A DNA stretch of 64,000 nt from NCBI RefSeq assembly GCF_902459585.1, contig NZ_CABPSC010000011.1, positions 147,461 to 211,460 on the forward strand, in the 5' to 3' direction. Position 1 is the stretch's first letter, and each line of letters starts with the position of its first letter. Below are positions 36,590 through 48,315 of the stretch, one piece after another. The notes under the pieces are model-generated. The model had not been told where the DNA came from. It searched no databases and was given only the letters and a program-made list of their open reading frames with translations. Made by a program: the position numbers and the translations under genes. Source of the DNA: Pandoraea nosoerga (GTDB lineage: Bacteria; Pseudomonadota; Gammaproteobacteria; Burkholderiales; Burkholderiaceae).

Positions 36590-39500
36590 TCAATCGAAGC
36601 GGCGGTTGAACAGCACGTCGAAGCCCGACAGCGACCCGGTGCGCAGCACGAGCTGCCAGCGGCGCGAGACTTGCCAGGTCACCTTCACGATGCTCGCCGC
36701 GCTCGTCAGGCTCTGTTCGTAGCCGAGCGCGAAGTTGTCCGAAATCGCCTTGCCGATCTTCACCACCTGCTCGTCGTCCGAGAGGCCCGAGTCGCTGGTG
36801 CCAATGCTGAATTCGTCGATGCCCAGATCCTTGATGATGCGCTTGCCGCCCGCGGCGCCCAGCAGCGCCGTGGCCGCACCGGCCATTGCCTGGCGCTGGC
36901 CGAGGCCCGCGCCGTCCGGGCCGTGGCCGAACAGCAGCCACGACAGCTTCTCCTCGTCCGACACGTTCGGCTCGGACACGAGCGACACGCGCGGCTGACG
37001 CACGGTCCCCGTCACCAGCACCCCGGCCGCCACTTCCTGATTGCGCCGCATGGCCTGGATGTAGATGTCGGGGTTGTCGAGCGGGCCGACGAAGTTGATC
37101 TGGCCGCGCTCGATGGCGAGCTTGCGATCGAACGCTTCGTAAGTGCCCTCGGCCACCGTGATGGTGCCGCTCGCGCGCATCGGCGAGAGCGGATCGCTCT
37201 GCACGCGCATGCTACCGCGCAGGAGCAGGTCGGCGCCTGCCCCGATGAAGCGGAAGTCGCGCCCGAGATTGACTTCGACGTTGATGTGCGGCGAGAAGCG
37301 GCTCGTCGGCTTTTCGCTGATGCGCGCGGCCTCCTCCTTCGGGTCGAGCGGCTTGGTGCGCGCCTGCGCCCCGCCGCGCACGACCACCACGTCGTCGCCG
37401 AGCCTGGGCGCCGAAGTCGGCGGCAGCGCAAAGCGCGCGCGGTCCACCGTGAATTTGCCGGTGACGGACATCGCGTCGCCGCTGCCAGTGGCCTTCGCGT
37501 CGCCGGTGAGCGAGAGCTGCCGGTCCGGCGCGGCGAACAATTGCAGCTTGTCCGCCGTGATCGTGATGCCGAGCGCCGGCTCCGGCGTGTCGAGCCGGAC
37601 GTTGCCGGTCGCGCGGGCCGTGCCGCCCCCGCCGCCGGTCACGACAACGTCGCGCAACACGATCTCGGTCGGCGTGAGCGCGATGCGCACGCGACCGTCC
37701 TTCACGCTGATACCGGTGTCGAACATCTGCACGGCAAGATCGTCGGCCGTCAGTTCGCCGGTCGGGCGCGGCTTGCCAACGGTACCGGCGAGCGCCAGTT
37801 GCAGACTCGCCCGGCCCTTGAAGGCGTATTGCGCCCCCGCGAGATTCTCGAATTTCGAGAGATTCGGGATGACGACGGCCACGCGACCGGCCAGCGGCGC
37901 GTCGTCCGGCAGCTCGGGAATGCCGTTGGCCACGCGCAAGCCGGTCTGCACGTCGGCGTCGAGCGTGCCGACGAGCGAGGACACGGCCTTCACGCTCGTG
38001 CGCGCCGACTGGCCCGACAGGTCGATGCGCGCGCGCAGCTCGGAGAGGCCCAGCGGCACTCGCGCGCCTACGCCGCCCTTCTCCGGGCTCAGGTCGGGAA
38101 TGCCCGTCACGGTGACCTTCACATGATCGTTCACGCCGGCCCGGCGCAGCGTCACGTCGCCGCTGCGGCGCACGATCTCGACAAAGCCGTCGGCACGCGA
38201 CCCGGTGCGCAAGTCCCACTTGCCGTCGAGCACGAGATCGCTCGCCACGGGCGGCATCTCGCCGGTCACCGACTGCACGACACGCAGCACCTGCGCGATG
38301 TCGAGCGTATCGACCGTACCCGTCGTTTTCAACTGGCCCCCGCCGTAGTCGAGATTCGCGAGCGACAGCGCGCCGGCGCCCGTGACGAGCTTCGCCGCGC
38401 CGAGATGCACGCTCGCCGCACTCGCTTCGACGCGCCATGGCGCCGCAAGGTGAATCTTCGGAATCCCCTGGTTTTCGAGCGTCTGGATCGTGCCTCGCCA
38501 GCCGGGCTTGCCCGCGGTGTTCGTCACGGCGCCCGCGGCATCGAGACCGAGGTCGAGCGGCGCTTCGCGCAGCTTGCCTGCCGCCCGCAGACGAAGCGCA
38601 TGCGCGCCGCGCGTGCCGGCCAGCGCCAGACTCAGGCGGTCCAGACGCGCGACGCCGCTGCGCAGCCCCTGCGCGTCGAGCGTCACGTTCAGCCGGTCGC
38701 CGGGCGCGCCCGGCAGCGCGCCGCTAACGTCGATCTTGCCGGCGAGGTGCTCGAACGTGTGCTCGCCGAACGCCAGCCGGTCGGCCGCGAGCGTGGCCGC
38801 CACGACCGGGCGCTCCATCGTTCCCGACACCTGCCCGTCAACCTGCATGCGGCCGGCCAGCCCGAAGCCGAGCTTGTCGAGCGCCGGGGCGTCGACGTTG
38901 ACCGCCATTCGGTCGCCCGGCGCGCCGAAGCTGCCCCGCAGGACGATCTTGTTGCCCGCGACGAGCAGATTCGCATCGCTGGGCAGCAAACGCGCGCCCG
39001 CCAGCTTCACCGTCCCGGCGCCGCTCATCGGCAGATCCGCGTAGACGCTGTCCTGCAGCGCGAACCTGAGCGTCAGTGCAAGCTCGGGACGCAGCGCGCC
39101 TTGCGCTTCGAGCTGTCCGGTGACGCTCGCCGCGGGGTTCTTCCGCCCGCGTGTGGCCGTGCCGTACAGGTCGTACCAGGTCGCCGGGTCGAAGCGCGAG
39201 AGCTTGACCTGCGCCCGGTACGCGCCGGCGTCGTCGTTCGCCAGCGCGCCGGTGGCCGAGATACGGCCATTGCCGGCGTCGAGCGACAGTGCATGAATCG
39301 TGGTGCCCTTCGAATCGAGCGCCACATCGGCCGAGACGCGACGAGTGGCGTCGCGCCAGTCGAGCACAATGCGCTGTCCAGCCGGCTCGAGCTTCACGTC
39401 GAGCGGACCGCCGAGCTTCGTCGGCGGCAGCTTGCCGTGAAGCGCACGCAGATCGAGATCGTGCATCGTGAAGGCGAAGCCGCCGACCGTTGCTTCGGTT

Positions 39501-40870
39501 GCCTGCGCCGTGGCGGGCGGGACGGGCGCGGGCGACGCGTCACCTTGCGCCAGCGCGGGAACCGGGGCCCCCGCCGCGCCGCCTGCGGACGCCGGCGTGG
39601 CCGCTGCCGCGGTCGCCACCTTCTCGCGACGCAACGCTCCGCTGCCGGTCAACACCGCGCGCCCGGTCAATTTCAGCTCGATGCCGGTCAACGCCTGACG
39701 CGTGGCGTCGAGCAGCACCTCGGCACGCAGGTGCTCCACGGGCAACCGTCCGTCGTCGATCGCCCCCGGCTTCGCGTTGACGACCGATACCGGCCCGAGC
39801 ACACGCAATTCCTTCGCGCCCGGGGCAGGGCGCAAGTCGGCCTGCACGGCAAGGTCCGCCTGCGGCGCGCCCGGGCTGAAGTCGCGCGGGTTGACGTGAT
39901 CGAGCGCGATCTGCGCACGCGAGAGGGGCACGGCGCCAAACGGCGATGCCGCGATGTGGGCCGTACCCGCGAGCTTTTCGCCGCTCGCGGCAAGATCGAC
40001 CACGAGCGCGTCAAGCGAGCCTGAGAGCTTCGCCTGCAGCGCGACCGGCACGTCGCCTGCACGCGCGCGCAGGCCAACGTTGCCGCCAAGCGCAAACGGG
40101 CGTTGGCCGTTGAGCTGCACGTCGGCCTGCGCTTGGCCGTATGGCGTGCCGACGTGCTCGAGCACCATCGAATGCTGCGTGCCGTCGCTGCGCGCGGCAA
40201 GACGGATGTCCTCGAGCACCAGCTCGGGCGAGTGCAGCGCGAGCCTGGCGACGCGAACGTCACCCAGCGTCAGGCCAAGCGGCAGACGCAGACTGGTCGG
40301 CAGCGCCGCGGGCGCGGCGGACGGCGGCGAAGGGGCGAACGCAAGATCGATCTGGCCGGCGTGCAGCTTGTCCACGGTGAAGTGCAGCGGGCGCAGCCGC
40401 AGGGCCCAGCGGCTCTCCAGACGGCTCGCCGTGATGCGCGTGGCGCCGTCCACGTAACGCACGTCGTTCACGGTGAAGCCATGGGCGAAGGTGCCGCCGC
40501 GCCAGTCGCCGGCGAGCTTGCCGCCGAGCGTCGCGACGGCCGCCTGCCAAAGCCAGCGGCTGCCGCGCTCGCTGGACATTGCCCAGAGCAGCGCGCCGAG
40601 CGCCAGCACGACGCCGAGCAGCACGGCCAGCCATGCGGCCGCGAGCGCGCGGCCCCAGCGACGACGCTTCGGCGGCGGGGGTGGCGCGGGTGGAACGTCG
40701 CCCGGCCCGGGCGGCGGATTGGCATGACCGGGTGAGGTGAGCACGGGCTCGCGCGTCCGCCGCCCGGCGTCGCGGACATCGCCTGCCGCGCTCGCGTGCG
40801 GGGCTGGCGTCGAAGGCGCGGCCGGCGTGGGGCGGCCCGGTGTGACGGCATGGAGCGGCATCGTCGTCAT
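36590..40870 (-). CDS. tamB: Translocation and assembly module subunit TamB
   Basis: A 1426-residue inner-membrane-anchored, periplasm-spanning protein. After a Pro/Ala-rich cytoplasmic tail (1-70, unusually long) and one membrane helix (about 73-98) comes a long beta-strand region typical of AsmA/TamB-like bridge proteins. The C-terminal DUF490 domain ends in GSLSGFDVLFNRRFD, the family ending. TamB works with TamA in outer-membrane protein insertion or lipid transport. Its ATG overlaps the tamA stop by one base (TGATG), which indicates tight coupling. Another frame runs on to 42679 but is only antisense-free shadow of tamA. Confidence 0.93.
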   Translation of the reverse strand: MTTMPLHAVTPGRPTPAAPSTPAPHASAAGDVRDAGRRTREPVLTSPGHANPPPGPGDVPPAPPPPPKRRRWGRALAAAWLAVLLGVVLALGALLWAMSSERGSRWLWQAAVATLGGKLAGDWRGGTFAHGFTVNDVRYVDGATRITASRLESRWALRLRPLHFTVDKLHAGQIDLAFAPSPPSAAPAALPTSLRLPLGLTLGDVRVARLALHSPELVLEDIRLAARSDGTQHSMVLEHVGTPYGQAQADVQLNGQRPFALGGNVGLRARAGDVPVALQAKLSGSLDALVVDLAASGEKLAGTAHIAASPFGAVPLSRAQIALDHVNPRDFSPGAPQADLAVQADLRPAPGAKELRVLGPVSVVNAKPGAIDDGRLPVEHLRAEVLLDATRQALTGIELKLTGRAVLTGSGALRREKVATAAAATPASAGGAAGAPVPALAQGDASPAPVPPATAQATEATVGGFAFTMHDLDLRALHGKLPPTKLGGPLDVKLEPAGQRIVLDWRDATRRVSADVALDSKGTTIHALSLDAGNGRISATGALANDDAGAYRAQVKLSRFDPATWYDLYGTATRGRKNPAASVTGQLEAQGALRPELALTLRFALQDSVYADLPMSGAGTVKLAGARLLPSDANLLVAGNKIVLRGSFGAPGDRMAVNVDAPALDKLGFGLAGRMQVDGQVSGTMERPVVAATLAADRLAFGEHTFEHLAGKIDVSGALPGAPGDRLNVTLDAQGLRSGVARLDRLSLALAGTRGAHALRLRAAGKLREAPLDLGLDAAGAVTNTAGKPGWRGTIQTLENQGIPKIHLAAPWRVEASAASVHLGAAKLVTGAGALSLANLDYGGGQLKTTGTVDTLDIAQVLRVVQSVTGEMPPVASDLVLDGKWDLRTGSRADGFVEIVRRSGDVTLRRAGVNDHVKVTVTGIPDLSPEKGGVGARVPLGLSELRARIDLSGQSARTSVKAVSSLVGTLDADVQTGLRVANGIPELPDDAPLAGRVAVVIPNLSKFENLAGAQYAFKGRASLQLALAGTVGKPRPTGELTADDLAVQMFDTGISVKDGRVRIALTPTEIVLRDVVVTGGGGGTARATGNVRLDTPEPALGITITADKLQLFAAPDRQLSLTGDAKATGSGDAMSVTGKFTVDRARFALPPTSAPRLGDDVVVVRGGAQARTKPLDPKEEAARISEKPTSRFSPHINVEVNLGRDFRFIGAGADLLLRGSMRVQSDPLSPMRASGTITVAEGTYEAFDRKLAIERGQINFVGPLDNPDIYIQAMRRNQEVAAGVLVTGTVRQPRVSLVSEPNVSDEEKLSWLLFGHGPDGAGLGQRQAMAGAATALLGAAGGKRIIKDLGIDEFSIGTSDSGLSDDEQVVKIGKAISDNFALGYEQSLTSAASIVKVTWQVSRRWQLVLRTGSLSGFDVLFNRRFD

Positions 40871-42732
40871 CAGAACGCCACCCCCAGCGAGATGGCCGGA
40901 CGCAAGCGCCGGTCGTGCACGCCGTAGCCGAGGTCCACGTTTACCGGCCCGACGGGACTGCGCCAGCGCAGGCCGACGCCCACGCCGTGATACAGCGGCG
41001 TGGGACGACGGTAATCGTCGGTGGCCGTGCCGACGTCCCAGAACACCGCCCCGCCCCAGTCGCGCGTGACCCAGCGCTGATATTCGAGGCTTGCCGTGCC
41101 GAGGTACTTCGTCGGGTACGTGGTGCCGTTCTGCTGCCGCCCGATGCTCTGATACGTGTAGCCGCGAATGGACGACGTGCCGCCCGCGAAGAACAGCAGC
41201 GACGACGGAATCCGGTTGCTGTTGCCGTTCGTGAGCACCGCGCCGAGTTCGAGGCGGGCCAGCACGAGGTCGCGCTCGGCCACCGGGAAATACTGGCGGA
41301 TGCGGCCGTACAGGCGCACGAAGCTCTGGTCGGTGAGTACGGGCTTGGCGGCAAACCCGATCTGCGTGTTGATGATGTTGCCCTTGCGCGGAAAGATCAG
41401 GTCGTCCACGTCGCGACGATTCCACGAAAACGCCGGCACGAGCGCCTTGTTGAGAAAGCGCGCGCCGCCGTCGGGACGCTCGTCGGTGCGATAAAGATCG
41501 AGCGTGTAAGCCCAGTCGTAGCGCTCGCGCGAGCGCGCACGCTTGACGCCCACTTGCGCCGAGCGCTGGTCGAGCCCGTTCAGATAGGTGCGATCGAACG
41601 ACCCGCGCAGGCTGTTGGTATAGGCGCTCGTGTCGGGCGGCATGGCAATCTCGGCATAGCCGCCCTGCCGATACTGCTCCAGACGCGCCTGCGTGTCGAA
41701 CGTCCACGCGCGGCCGAACAGGTTGTAGTACGAATAGCGGCCGTTCACGCTCGCGCCGGTGTCGGTCGTATAGCCCACGCCGCTTTGCACGCGATGCTCG
41801 GGAAATTCGCGCACCTTCACTTCCACCGGCGCGTTCTCGGCCTTCGACGGGTCTTCCGTCACCGAGATGATCACGTTGGAAAAGTACGGCGTGGCCTGGA
41901 TCTGGCGCTGCAGTTCCTGCAGACGGTCGGCGTCGAACGCCTCGCCCTCGGACAGCGGATTGACGTTGCGGATGATTTGGGCCGGATAGCGGCGCGTGCC
42001 GGTGATCACGAGCGGCCCGAGTGTGAACGGCGGGCCGCTGTCGTAGGTGGCCGCAAGCGAGGCGGCTTCGCGATCGGCGTCGACGACCGCGCGCGAGAAC
42101 GTCATCCTGGCCGCGTGATAGCGCTTTTGCCCGAGCTGGAACAGCGTATCGTTCTTCGCCTTGTCCCAGTCGGCCTGGCGAAACGGCGCGTCGACCGGCA
42201 GTTCCCAGGCGTGGCGCAACTGCGCGACGCGCTGCGGATCGCTCTCGGCCACCGGGCCGGTGAATTTCAGGTCGACGTCCTTGATGTGCGTGCGCGGGCC
42301 GGACTCGACGGTGACGCGCACATCGCGCTTGCCGTTGATGGTGGCCACATCCACATGCGTGACCGGCGTGAAGTACCCCTCGGTCGACGTGAGCTCCTGC
42401 ACCTGCTCGCCGACGGTGGCGATGAGGTGCTCGAACTGGGCGTCCCCAATGTCGTCGCGCCCGGCGTAGCGCGCCAGGTCGAGATTGGTCTCGAGGAGTT
42501 TCTCGAGGCCCTTGGGCGCCTCGATGCGAACGCGATAGTCGGCAAGCGCCGCGCGGGGAGCCGCCAGGCCGCCCGCGAGCGTGGCGACGGCGGCAAGCGC
42601 GGCCAGGCCGCTCAGTCGGGTCCATGTGGCCGGCAGGGCGCACGCACGGGAGGACGCACGAACGCACGCACGAACGCACGCACGAAAGCGACGCCAGGCG
42701 TCGTGTCCGGGTTTGATCTGCGAGACGGTCAA
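40870..42732 (-). CDS. tamA: Translocation and assembly module subunit TamA (Omp85 family)
   Basis: A 620-residue outer-membrane protein. The signal peptide is unusually long (about 1-65), with an Arg/Ala/Cys-rich n-region made by a 12-bp DNA repeat. Three POTRA-like domains (about 66-290) follow, then a 16-strand Omp85 barrel with the FAGGTSSIRGYTYQSIG loop and a C-terminal Phe (SLGVAF). It pairs with TamB. The start is a TTG with AAGGAAGG upstream. No in-frame ATG is available before the signal core. Confidence 0.92.
   Translation of the reverse strand: MTVSQIKPGHDAWRRFRACVRACVRASSRACALPATWTRLSGLAALAAVATLAGGLAAPRAALADYRVRIEAPKGLEKLLETNLDLARYAGRDDIGDAQFEHLIATVGEQVQELTSTEGYFTPVTHVDVATINGKRDVRVTVESGPRTHIKDVDLKFTGPVAESDPQRVAQLRHAWELPVDAPFRQADWDKAKNDTLFQLGQKRYHAARMTFSRAVVDADREAASLAATYDSGPPFTLGPLVITGTRRYPAQIIRNVNPLSEGEAFDADRLQELQRQIQATPYFSNVIISVTEDPSKAENAPVEVKVREFPEHRVQSGVGYTTDTGASVNGRYSYYNLFGRAWTFDTQARLEQYRQGGYAEIAMPPDTSAYTNSLRGSFDRTYLNGLDQRSAQVGVKRARSRERYDWAYTLDLYRTDERPDGGARFLNKALVPAFSWNRRDVDDLIFPRKGNIINTQIGFAAKPVLTDQSFVRLYGRIRQYFPVAERDLVLARLELGAVLTNGNSNRIPSSLLFFAGGTSSIRGYTYQSIGRQQNGTTYPTKYLGTASLEYQRWVTRDWGGAVFWDVGTATDDYRRPTPLYHGVGVGLRWRSPVGPVNVDLGYGVHDRRLRPAISLGVAF
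42654..42689. repeat. 12-bp tandem repeat inside tamA signal region
   Basis: Three units of ACGCACGAACGC (the last has AAAGC) encode a repeated four-residue motif (RACV/RACV/RASS) in the n-region of the TamA signal peptide. The unit is a multiple of three. Confidence 0.75.
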
Positions 42733-42930
42733 AACCTTCCTTGGAGTCTTAAATATCGCCGCCGGTGGTCCGGCGTGCGTGCAATGATGCCCGATCGCAC
42801 GGCCGGTGCAAGCATGGCACGACGAAGCAACGTGCGAAGCGTTCGTGGTGCGTATTTGACCATAACCGTGCGTCCCGTTGACCGGCGCGTCCCAAAAGCG
42901 TCGAAACCGCGACTCGGCACGCGTTTGCGG

Positions 42931-42967
42931 TAAAATCGGCAGCGACTGGCGCCATTGCGATGGCGCC
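42931..42967 (+). promoter_or_regulatory. -10 box and leader hairpin before DUF3460-scpA
   Basis: TAAAAT at 42931-42936 is a likely -10 for the rightward genes. A perfect 8-bp hairpin GGCGCCAT / ATGGCGCC (42948-42955 and 42960-42967, loop TGCG) starts where transcripts should begin and is followed by GCTTTCGTTTTCG. It may be an attenuator or a stabilising 5' hairpin. The rest of the 280-bp divergent gap (42733-43012) shows no gene. Confidence 0.4.
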
Positions 42968-43012
42968 GCTTTCGTTTTCGCCGAATCTGCCTAATTTTTA
43001 CGCAAGCCGATC

Positions 43013-43195
43013 ATGTACGAGTCCGACATCACTCAATTCCTCAAGCAACTGAAGGCGGAAAAGCCGACGCTCGAAGCCGAGCAACGCCAGGGCCGTGCGC
43101 TGCTGTGGGACAAGCAGCCGATCGACCTGGACGAGCGCCGCCGCGCTCAGCAGTCGCGTGTGGCTCAGCAGCCCTACGTCTATCAGAGCGAATAA
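43013..43195 (+). CDS. DUF3460 family small protein
   Basis: A 60-residue soluble, highly charged protein (YESDITQFLKQLKAEKP near the start, ending QPYVYQSE) of the DUF3460 family. I know this family as a common neighbour upstream of scpA in Burkholderiales. Function unknown. It probably shares a transcript with scpA, whose start is about 30 bp downstream. Confidence 0.85.
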   Translation: MYESDITQFLKQLKAEKPTLEAEQRQGRALLWDKQPIDLDERRRAQQSRVAQQPYVYQSE

Positions 43196-43227
43196 CGCTC
43201 CCGCCACGCCACCGCTGCAGGCCCGCA

Positions 43228-45275
<2,048 letters not shown>

Positions 45276-45409
45276 GCGCCGCAGGCGCGCCGCCGGTCGA
45301 GCGACCGGCGCCGCGCCCGGGCGCAAGCCGCGCGCGTATCGATCCTGTCGATCACGCGCGCATCTCTCGTCGCGCGGCATGCGCGACATCGCAACACAAG
45401 AGGCACGCC

Positions 45410-45829
45410 ATGTACCGCACCATGCTCAAGTCGAAGATCCACCGCGCCACCGTAACGCATTGCGAACTGCATTACGAAGGCTCGTGCGCGATCGACGAGA
45501 ACCTGCTCGAAGCCTCGGGCCTTGTCGAAAATGAGCAAATCGACATCTTCAACGTCAACAACGGTGAGCGCTTCACGACCTATGCCATCCGCGGCGAGCG
45601 CGGCAGCGGCATGATCTCGCTCAATGGCGCGGCCGCCCGCCGTGCGCAGCTCGGCGACATCGTGATCATCGTGTCGTATGCGCAGGTCGAGGAAAAGGAA
45701 GTGCAGGCCGGCTTCAAGCCGAAGCTGGTGTTCGTCGACGAGAAGAACGTGCAAAAAGGCGAGCGTGATCACGTGCCGCTGCAAGCGTGGGAAGAGACGC
45801 GCGCGTTCGAGGCGGCCGCCGCGAAGTAA
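45410..45829 (+). CDS. panD: Aspartate 1-decarboxylase
   Basis: A 139-residue pyruvoyl enzyme making beta-alanine from aspartate. The self-cleavage site Gly24-Ser25 (YEGSCAID) that creates the pyruvoyl group is present, along with [11 protein letters not shown] and [15 protein letters not shown] precedes the ATG. It is the last gene of the DUF3460-scpA-panC-panD series, with a terminator about 100 bp downstream. Confidence 0.96.
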   Translation: MYRTMLKSKIHRATVTHCELHYEGSCAIDENLLEASGLVENEQIDIFNVNNGERFTTYAIRGERGSGMISLNGAAARRAQLGDIVIIVSYAQVEEKEVQAGFKPKLVFVDEKNVQKGERDHVPLQAWEETRAFEAAAAK

Positions 45830-45927
45830 CCGGCATCGCATCGCGCGCATCGCACGGGGCGCCGCTATTGCCCCCCCCTGGCATCATCTTGCGCCACCTA
45901 GCGCCACCTTGCGCACGCACTGACGAA

Positions 45928-45949
45928 GGGGCCCGCGGGGCCCCTTTTT
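45928..45949 (+). terminator. Intrinsic terminator after panD
   Basis: Perfect 7-bp stem GGGGCCC / GGGCCCC (45928-45934 and 45938-45944) with loop GCG, followed by five T. Confidence 0.85.
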
Positions 45950-45950
45950 G

Positions 45951-45992
45951 GCGTTTGGCGTTTGGCGTTTGGCGTTTGTCGTTTGGCGTTTG
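45951..45992. repeat. 7-bp tandem repeat, six units
   Basis: Six contiguous GCGTTTG units (the fifth is TCGTTTG) start right after the panD terminator and end 45 bp before the stop codon of the convergent parA-like gene. Confidence 0.9.
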
Positions 45993-46037
45993 ACGACGGC
46001 GGCTATCGGTACGCCGGACGCAGCCCGCGCGATGCGC

Positions 46038-46661
46038 TTACTTCGACACGAATGCCGTAATGCCGTCCCACTGCGGCAGGTCGCGCTCCACCCGTCCGGG
46101 CGCGACGTCCCACAGCGTGAGGCCATGGGCGGCCAGTTGCACGTAGTTCTGCGTGTCGCGCAGCATGCCCAGCACCGGCAGGCCCGCCTCGTCGCAGTAG
46201 CGCGCGAGCTGGTCGGCAGCCCGGGTGCGCGCGTCCACGCGCATGCCCACCACGCCGATGCGCACGTCGCCCTGTCGCACGGCCTTCTCCTCGCCGAGCT
46301 TGTGCAGGAAGTCGCGCGTGGCCAGAATGTCGAAGATGGAGGGCTGCAGCGGCACCAGCACGTAGTTGGCGAGCCGCAGAATGGTGTCGAGCCGCTTGCC
46401 GTGCAGGCCTGCCGGCGTATCGAGCACCGCATGCGTGGTGCCCTTGGGCGGCCGGGCGACGTCGTTGTGATCCACCTCCCACGCGGCAATCGGCCGCAAG
46501 CCGGGGGGCCGCAGACCGAGCCACGCCCGCGAGGACTGTTGGCGGTCCGTATCGCCGAGCATCACGGCATGGCCTTGCGCCGCCAGATACCCGGCCAGGT
46601 TCGTTGCCAGCGTGCTTTTGCCCACGCCGCCTTTTGGATTCGCTACCACGATCACCGGCAT
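46038..46661 (-). CDS. ParA-family ATPase (orphan)
   Basis: A 207-residue P-loop ATPase of the ParA/MinD group. It has a deviant Walker A (KGGVGKST at 10-17, with signature Lys10 and catalytic Lys15), the DTDRQQSS switch and LDTPAGLHG as Walker B region. Relatives position plasmids, chromosomes or protein complexes. No parB partner or parS-like site is adjacent, so it is an orphan that may position a cellular machine. The start is the ATG at 46661. The longer frame to 46745 lacks support. It lies downstream of cobQ in the same direction with a 90-bp gap. Confidence 0.87.
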   Translation of the reverse strand: MPVIVVANPKGGVGKSTLATNLAGYLAAQGHAVMLGDTDRQQSSRAWLGLRPPGLRPIAAWEVDHNDVARPPKGTTHAVLDTPAGLHGKRLDTILRLANYVLVPLQPSIFDILATRDFLHKLGEEKAVRQGDVRIGVVGMRVDARTRAADQLARYCDEAGLPVLGMLRDTQNYVQLAAHGLTLWDVAPGRVERDLPQWDGITAFVSK

Positions 46662-46751
46662 TACGGACTCCCCGAGGTCATTTGCCGCCAATCTTACAAC
46701 GGCCGGATGACAACCCGCCGCGAGACCCTGGCACCCGCCGCCCACCTGCGC

Positions 46752-48275
46752 TCAGCGCAGGCAGGCCCAAACGCGGTCCAGGTCCAGATGCGCGGCCATC
46801 GAATCGGCGAGCCGCTCGAGCGACGCCTCGCGCAATGCATCGTAGTCCTGCATGGCGAGATCGGGCGCCCCGGCCCATGCGAGAAGCGCGTGGAGCGCCT
46901 GCGGCGTATCGAACAGCCCATGCAGGTACGTGCCCATCACCTGGCCGTCGGCCGAGCGCGCCCCGTCCGCCGCGCCGGCGTCCAGCCACACGGCCGGACG
47001 CGCCAGTGCCGCGCCGCGCGTCACGCCCATGTGAATTTCGTACCCCTTGACCGGCACCTTCGCCGCCCCGCCCCCGAGCCCGTCCACGGCAAGGTGCCCG
47101 CTCGCCAGGCGCAACTGCTTGTGCGGCGCCATCGTCGTTTCGATGTCGAGCCATCCCAGCCCGGGCGTGGTGCCGGCCTCGCCCTCGAGCCCGAGCGGAT
47201 CGTGAATCGCCTCGCCGAGCATCTGCAGCCCGCCGCATATGCCAAGTAGCTTGCCGCCGTAGCGAAGGTGTCGCGCGATCGCCGTCTCCCACCCCTGCGC
47301 GCGCAGCCACGCGAGGTCGGCGCGGACGTGCTTGCTGCCGGGCAGGACCACGAGATCGGACGCCGGCCATGCCTGCCCCGCCGCAACATAACGAAAATCG
47401 ACCTGCGGATGGGCGCGCAATGCGTCGAAGTCGGTGTGATTGCTAATGCGTGGCAGCGCCGGCACCGCCACGCGCAGGCGCGCCTCGCCGCTTGCTGCCG
47501 CCGCATGGCGCTCGCGGGGCAGCATGTCTTCGCCGTCCAGATGCAGGCCATGCAGATAAGGCAGCACGCCGAGCACGGGAATGCCCGTGCGCGCTTCGAG
47601 CCATTCGAGGCCGCTCGTGAGCAGCGACGGGTCGCCGCGAAAGCGATTGATGACGAAGCCCTCGATACGGGCGCGCTCGCTGTGCGAAAGACATGCGAGC
47701 GTGCCCACGAGTTGCGCGAAGACACCGCCGCGGTCGATGTCGGCCACGAGCAGCACGGGCGCGTCGACCGCTTCGGCGAAACCCATGTTCGCGATGTCGC
47801 GCGCCCGCAGGTTCACCTCCGCCGGGCTGCCCGCGCCTTCGACAAGCACGGCGTCGTAGCTCGCGCGCAGACGCTCGTAGGCCGCGAGCACGGCGGCCAT
47901 CGCCCGCGGCTTGTACTCGTGATAGGCGCGTGCGTCGAGATCGGCCACGACCTTGCCGCCAATGATGACCTGCGCGCCGCGATCGCTGCTCGGCTTGAGC
48001 AGCACCGGATTGAAGTCGGTGTGCGGCGCGATGCCGGCCGCCTGGGCCTGCAACGCCTGCGCACGTCCGATCTCGCCGCCGTCCGCCGTCACCGCGCTGT
48101 TGAGCGCCATGTTCTGCGGCTTGAACGGCGCCACGCGAACGCCCTCGCGATGGAGCAACCGGCACAGACCGGCGACTAGCGTGCTCTTGCCGGCGTCCGA
48201 GGACGTGCCCTGGATCATCAGGGCGCCGCGACGCGCGCGCGAGGACGTTGCGAAATTGACAGGGATTTCACTCAT
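46752..48275 (-). CDS. cobQ: Cobyric acid synthase
   Basis: A 507-residue glutamine amidotransferase that amidates four side chains of adenosylcobyrinic acid a,c-diamide. The N-terminal synthetase domain begins [22 protein letters not shown] with [10 protein letters not shown]. The C-terminal triad-type GATase domain has [15 protein letters not shown] (nucleophile Cys) and a final YLHGLFD (His). The ATG at 48275 fits the family. It is divergent from cobU with only 40 bp between starts. No B12-riboswitch sequence fits there. Confidence 0.95.
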   Translation of the reverse strand: MSEIPVNFATSSRARRGALMIQGTSSDAGKSTLVAGLCRLLHREGVRVAPFKPQNMALNSAVTADGGEIGRAQALQAQAAGIAPHTDFNPVLLKPSSDRGAQVIIGGKVVADLDARAYHEYKPRAMAAVLAAYERLRASYDAVLVEGAGSPAEVNLRARDIANMGFAEAVDAPVLLVADIDRGGVFAQLVGTLACLSHSERARIEGFVINRFRGDPSLLTSGLEWLEARTGIPVLGVLPYLHGLHLDGEDMLPRERHAAAASGEARLRVAVPALPRISNHTDFDALRAHPQVDFRYVAAGQAWPASDLVVLPGSKHVRADLAWLRAQGWETAIARHLRYGGKLLGICGGLQMLGEAIHDPLGLEGEAGTTPGLGWLDIETTMAPHKQLRLASGHLAVDGLGGGAAKVPVKGYEIHMGVTRGAALARPAVWLDAGAADGARSADGQVMGTYLHGLFDTPQALHALLAWAGAPDLAMQDYDALREASLERLADSMAAHLDLDRVWACLR

Positions 48276-48302
48276 GGCGCGGATTATCGCATCGGGCGCT
48301 CG

Positions 48303-48308
48303 TACAAT
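48303..48308 (+). promoter_or_regulatory. -10 box very close to the cobU start
   Basis: TACAAT lies 7 bp before the cobU ATG. If used, transcription would begin at or next to the ATG and give a leaderless mRNA. The -35 position shows no good match, so this is tentative. Confidence 0.3.
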
Positions 48309-48315
48309 ATCGCCC

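Noticed and set aside
36671-40024. 1117-codon rightward open frame opposite tamB
   Set aside because: Antisense shadow. TamB with its family C-terminus explains the region.
48276-48315. Second cobalamin riboswitch before cobQ or cobU
   Set aside because: The gap is only 40 bp and holds no B12 box, which is far too short for the aptamer.
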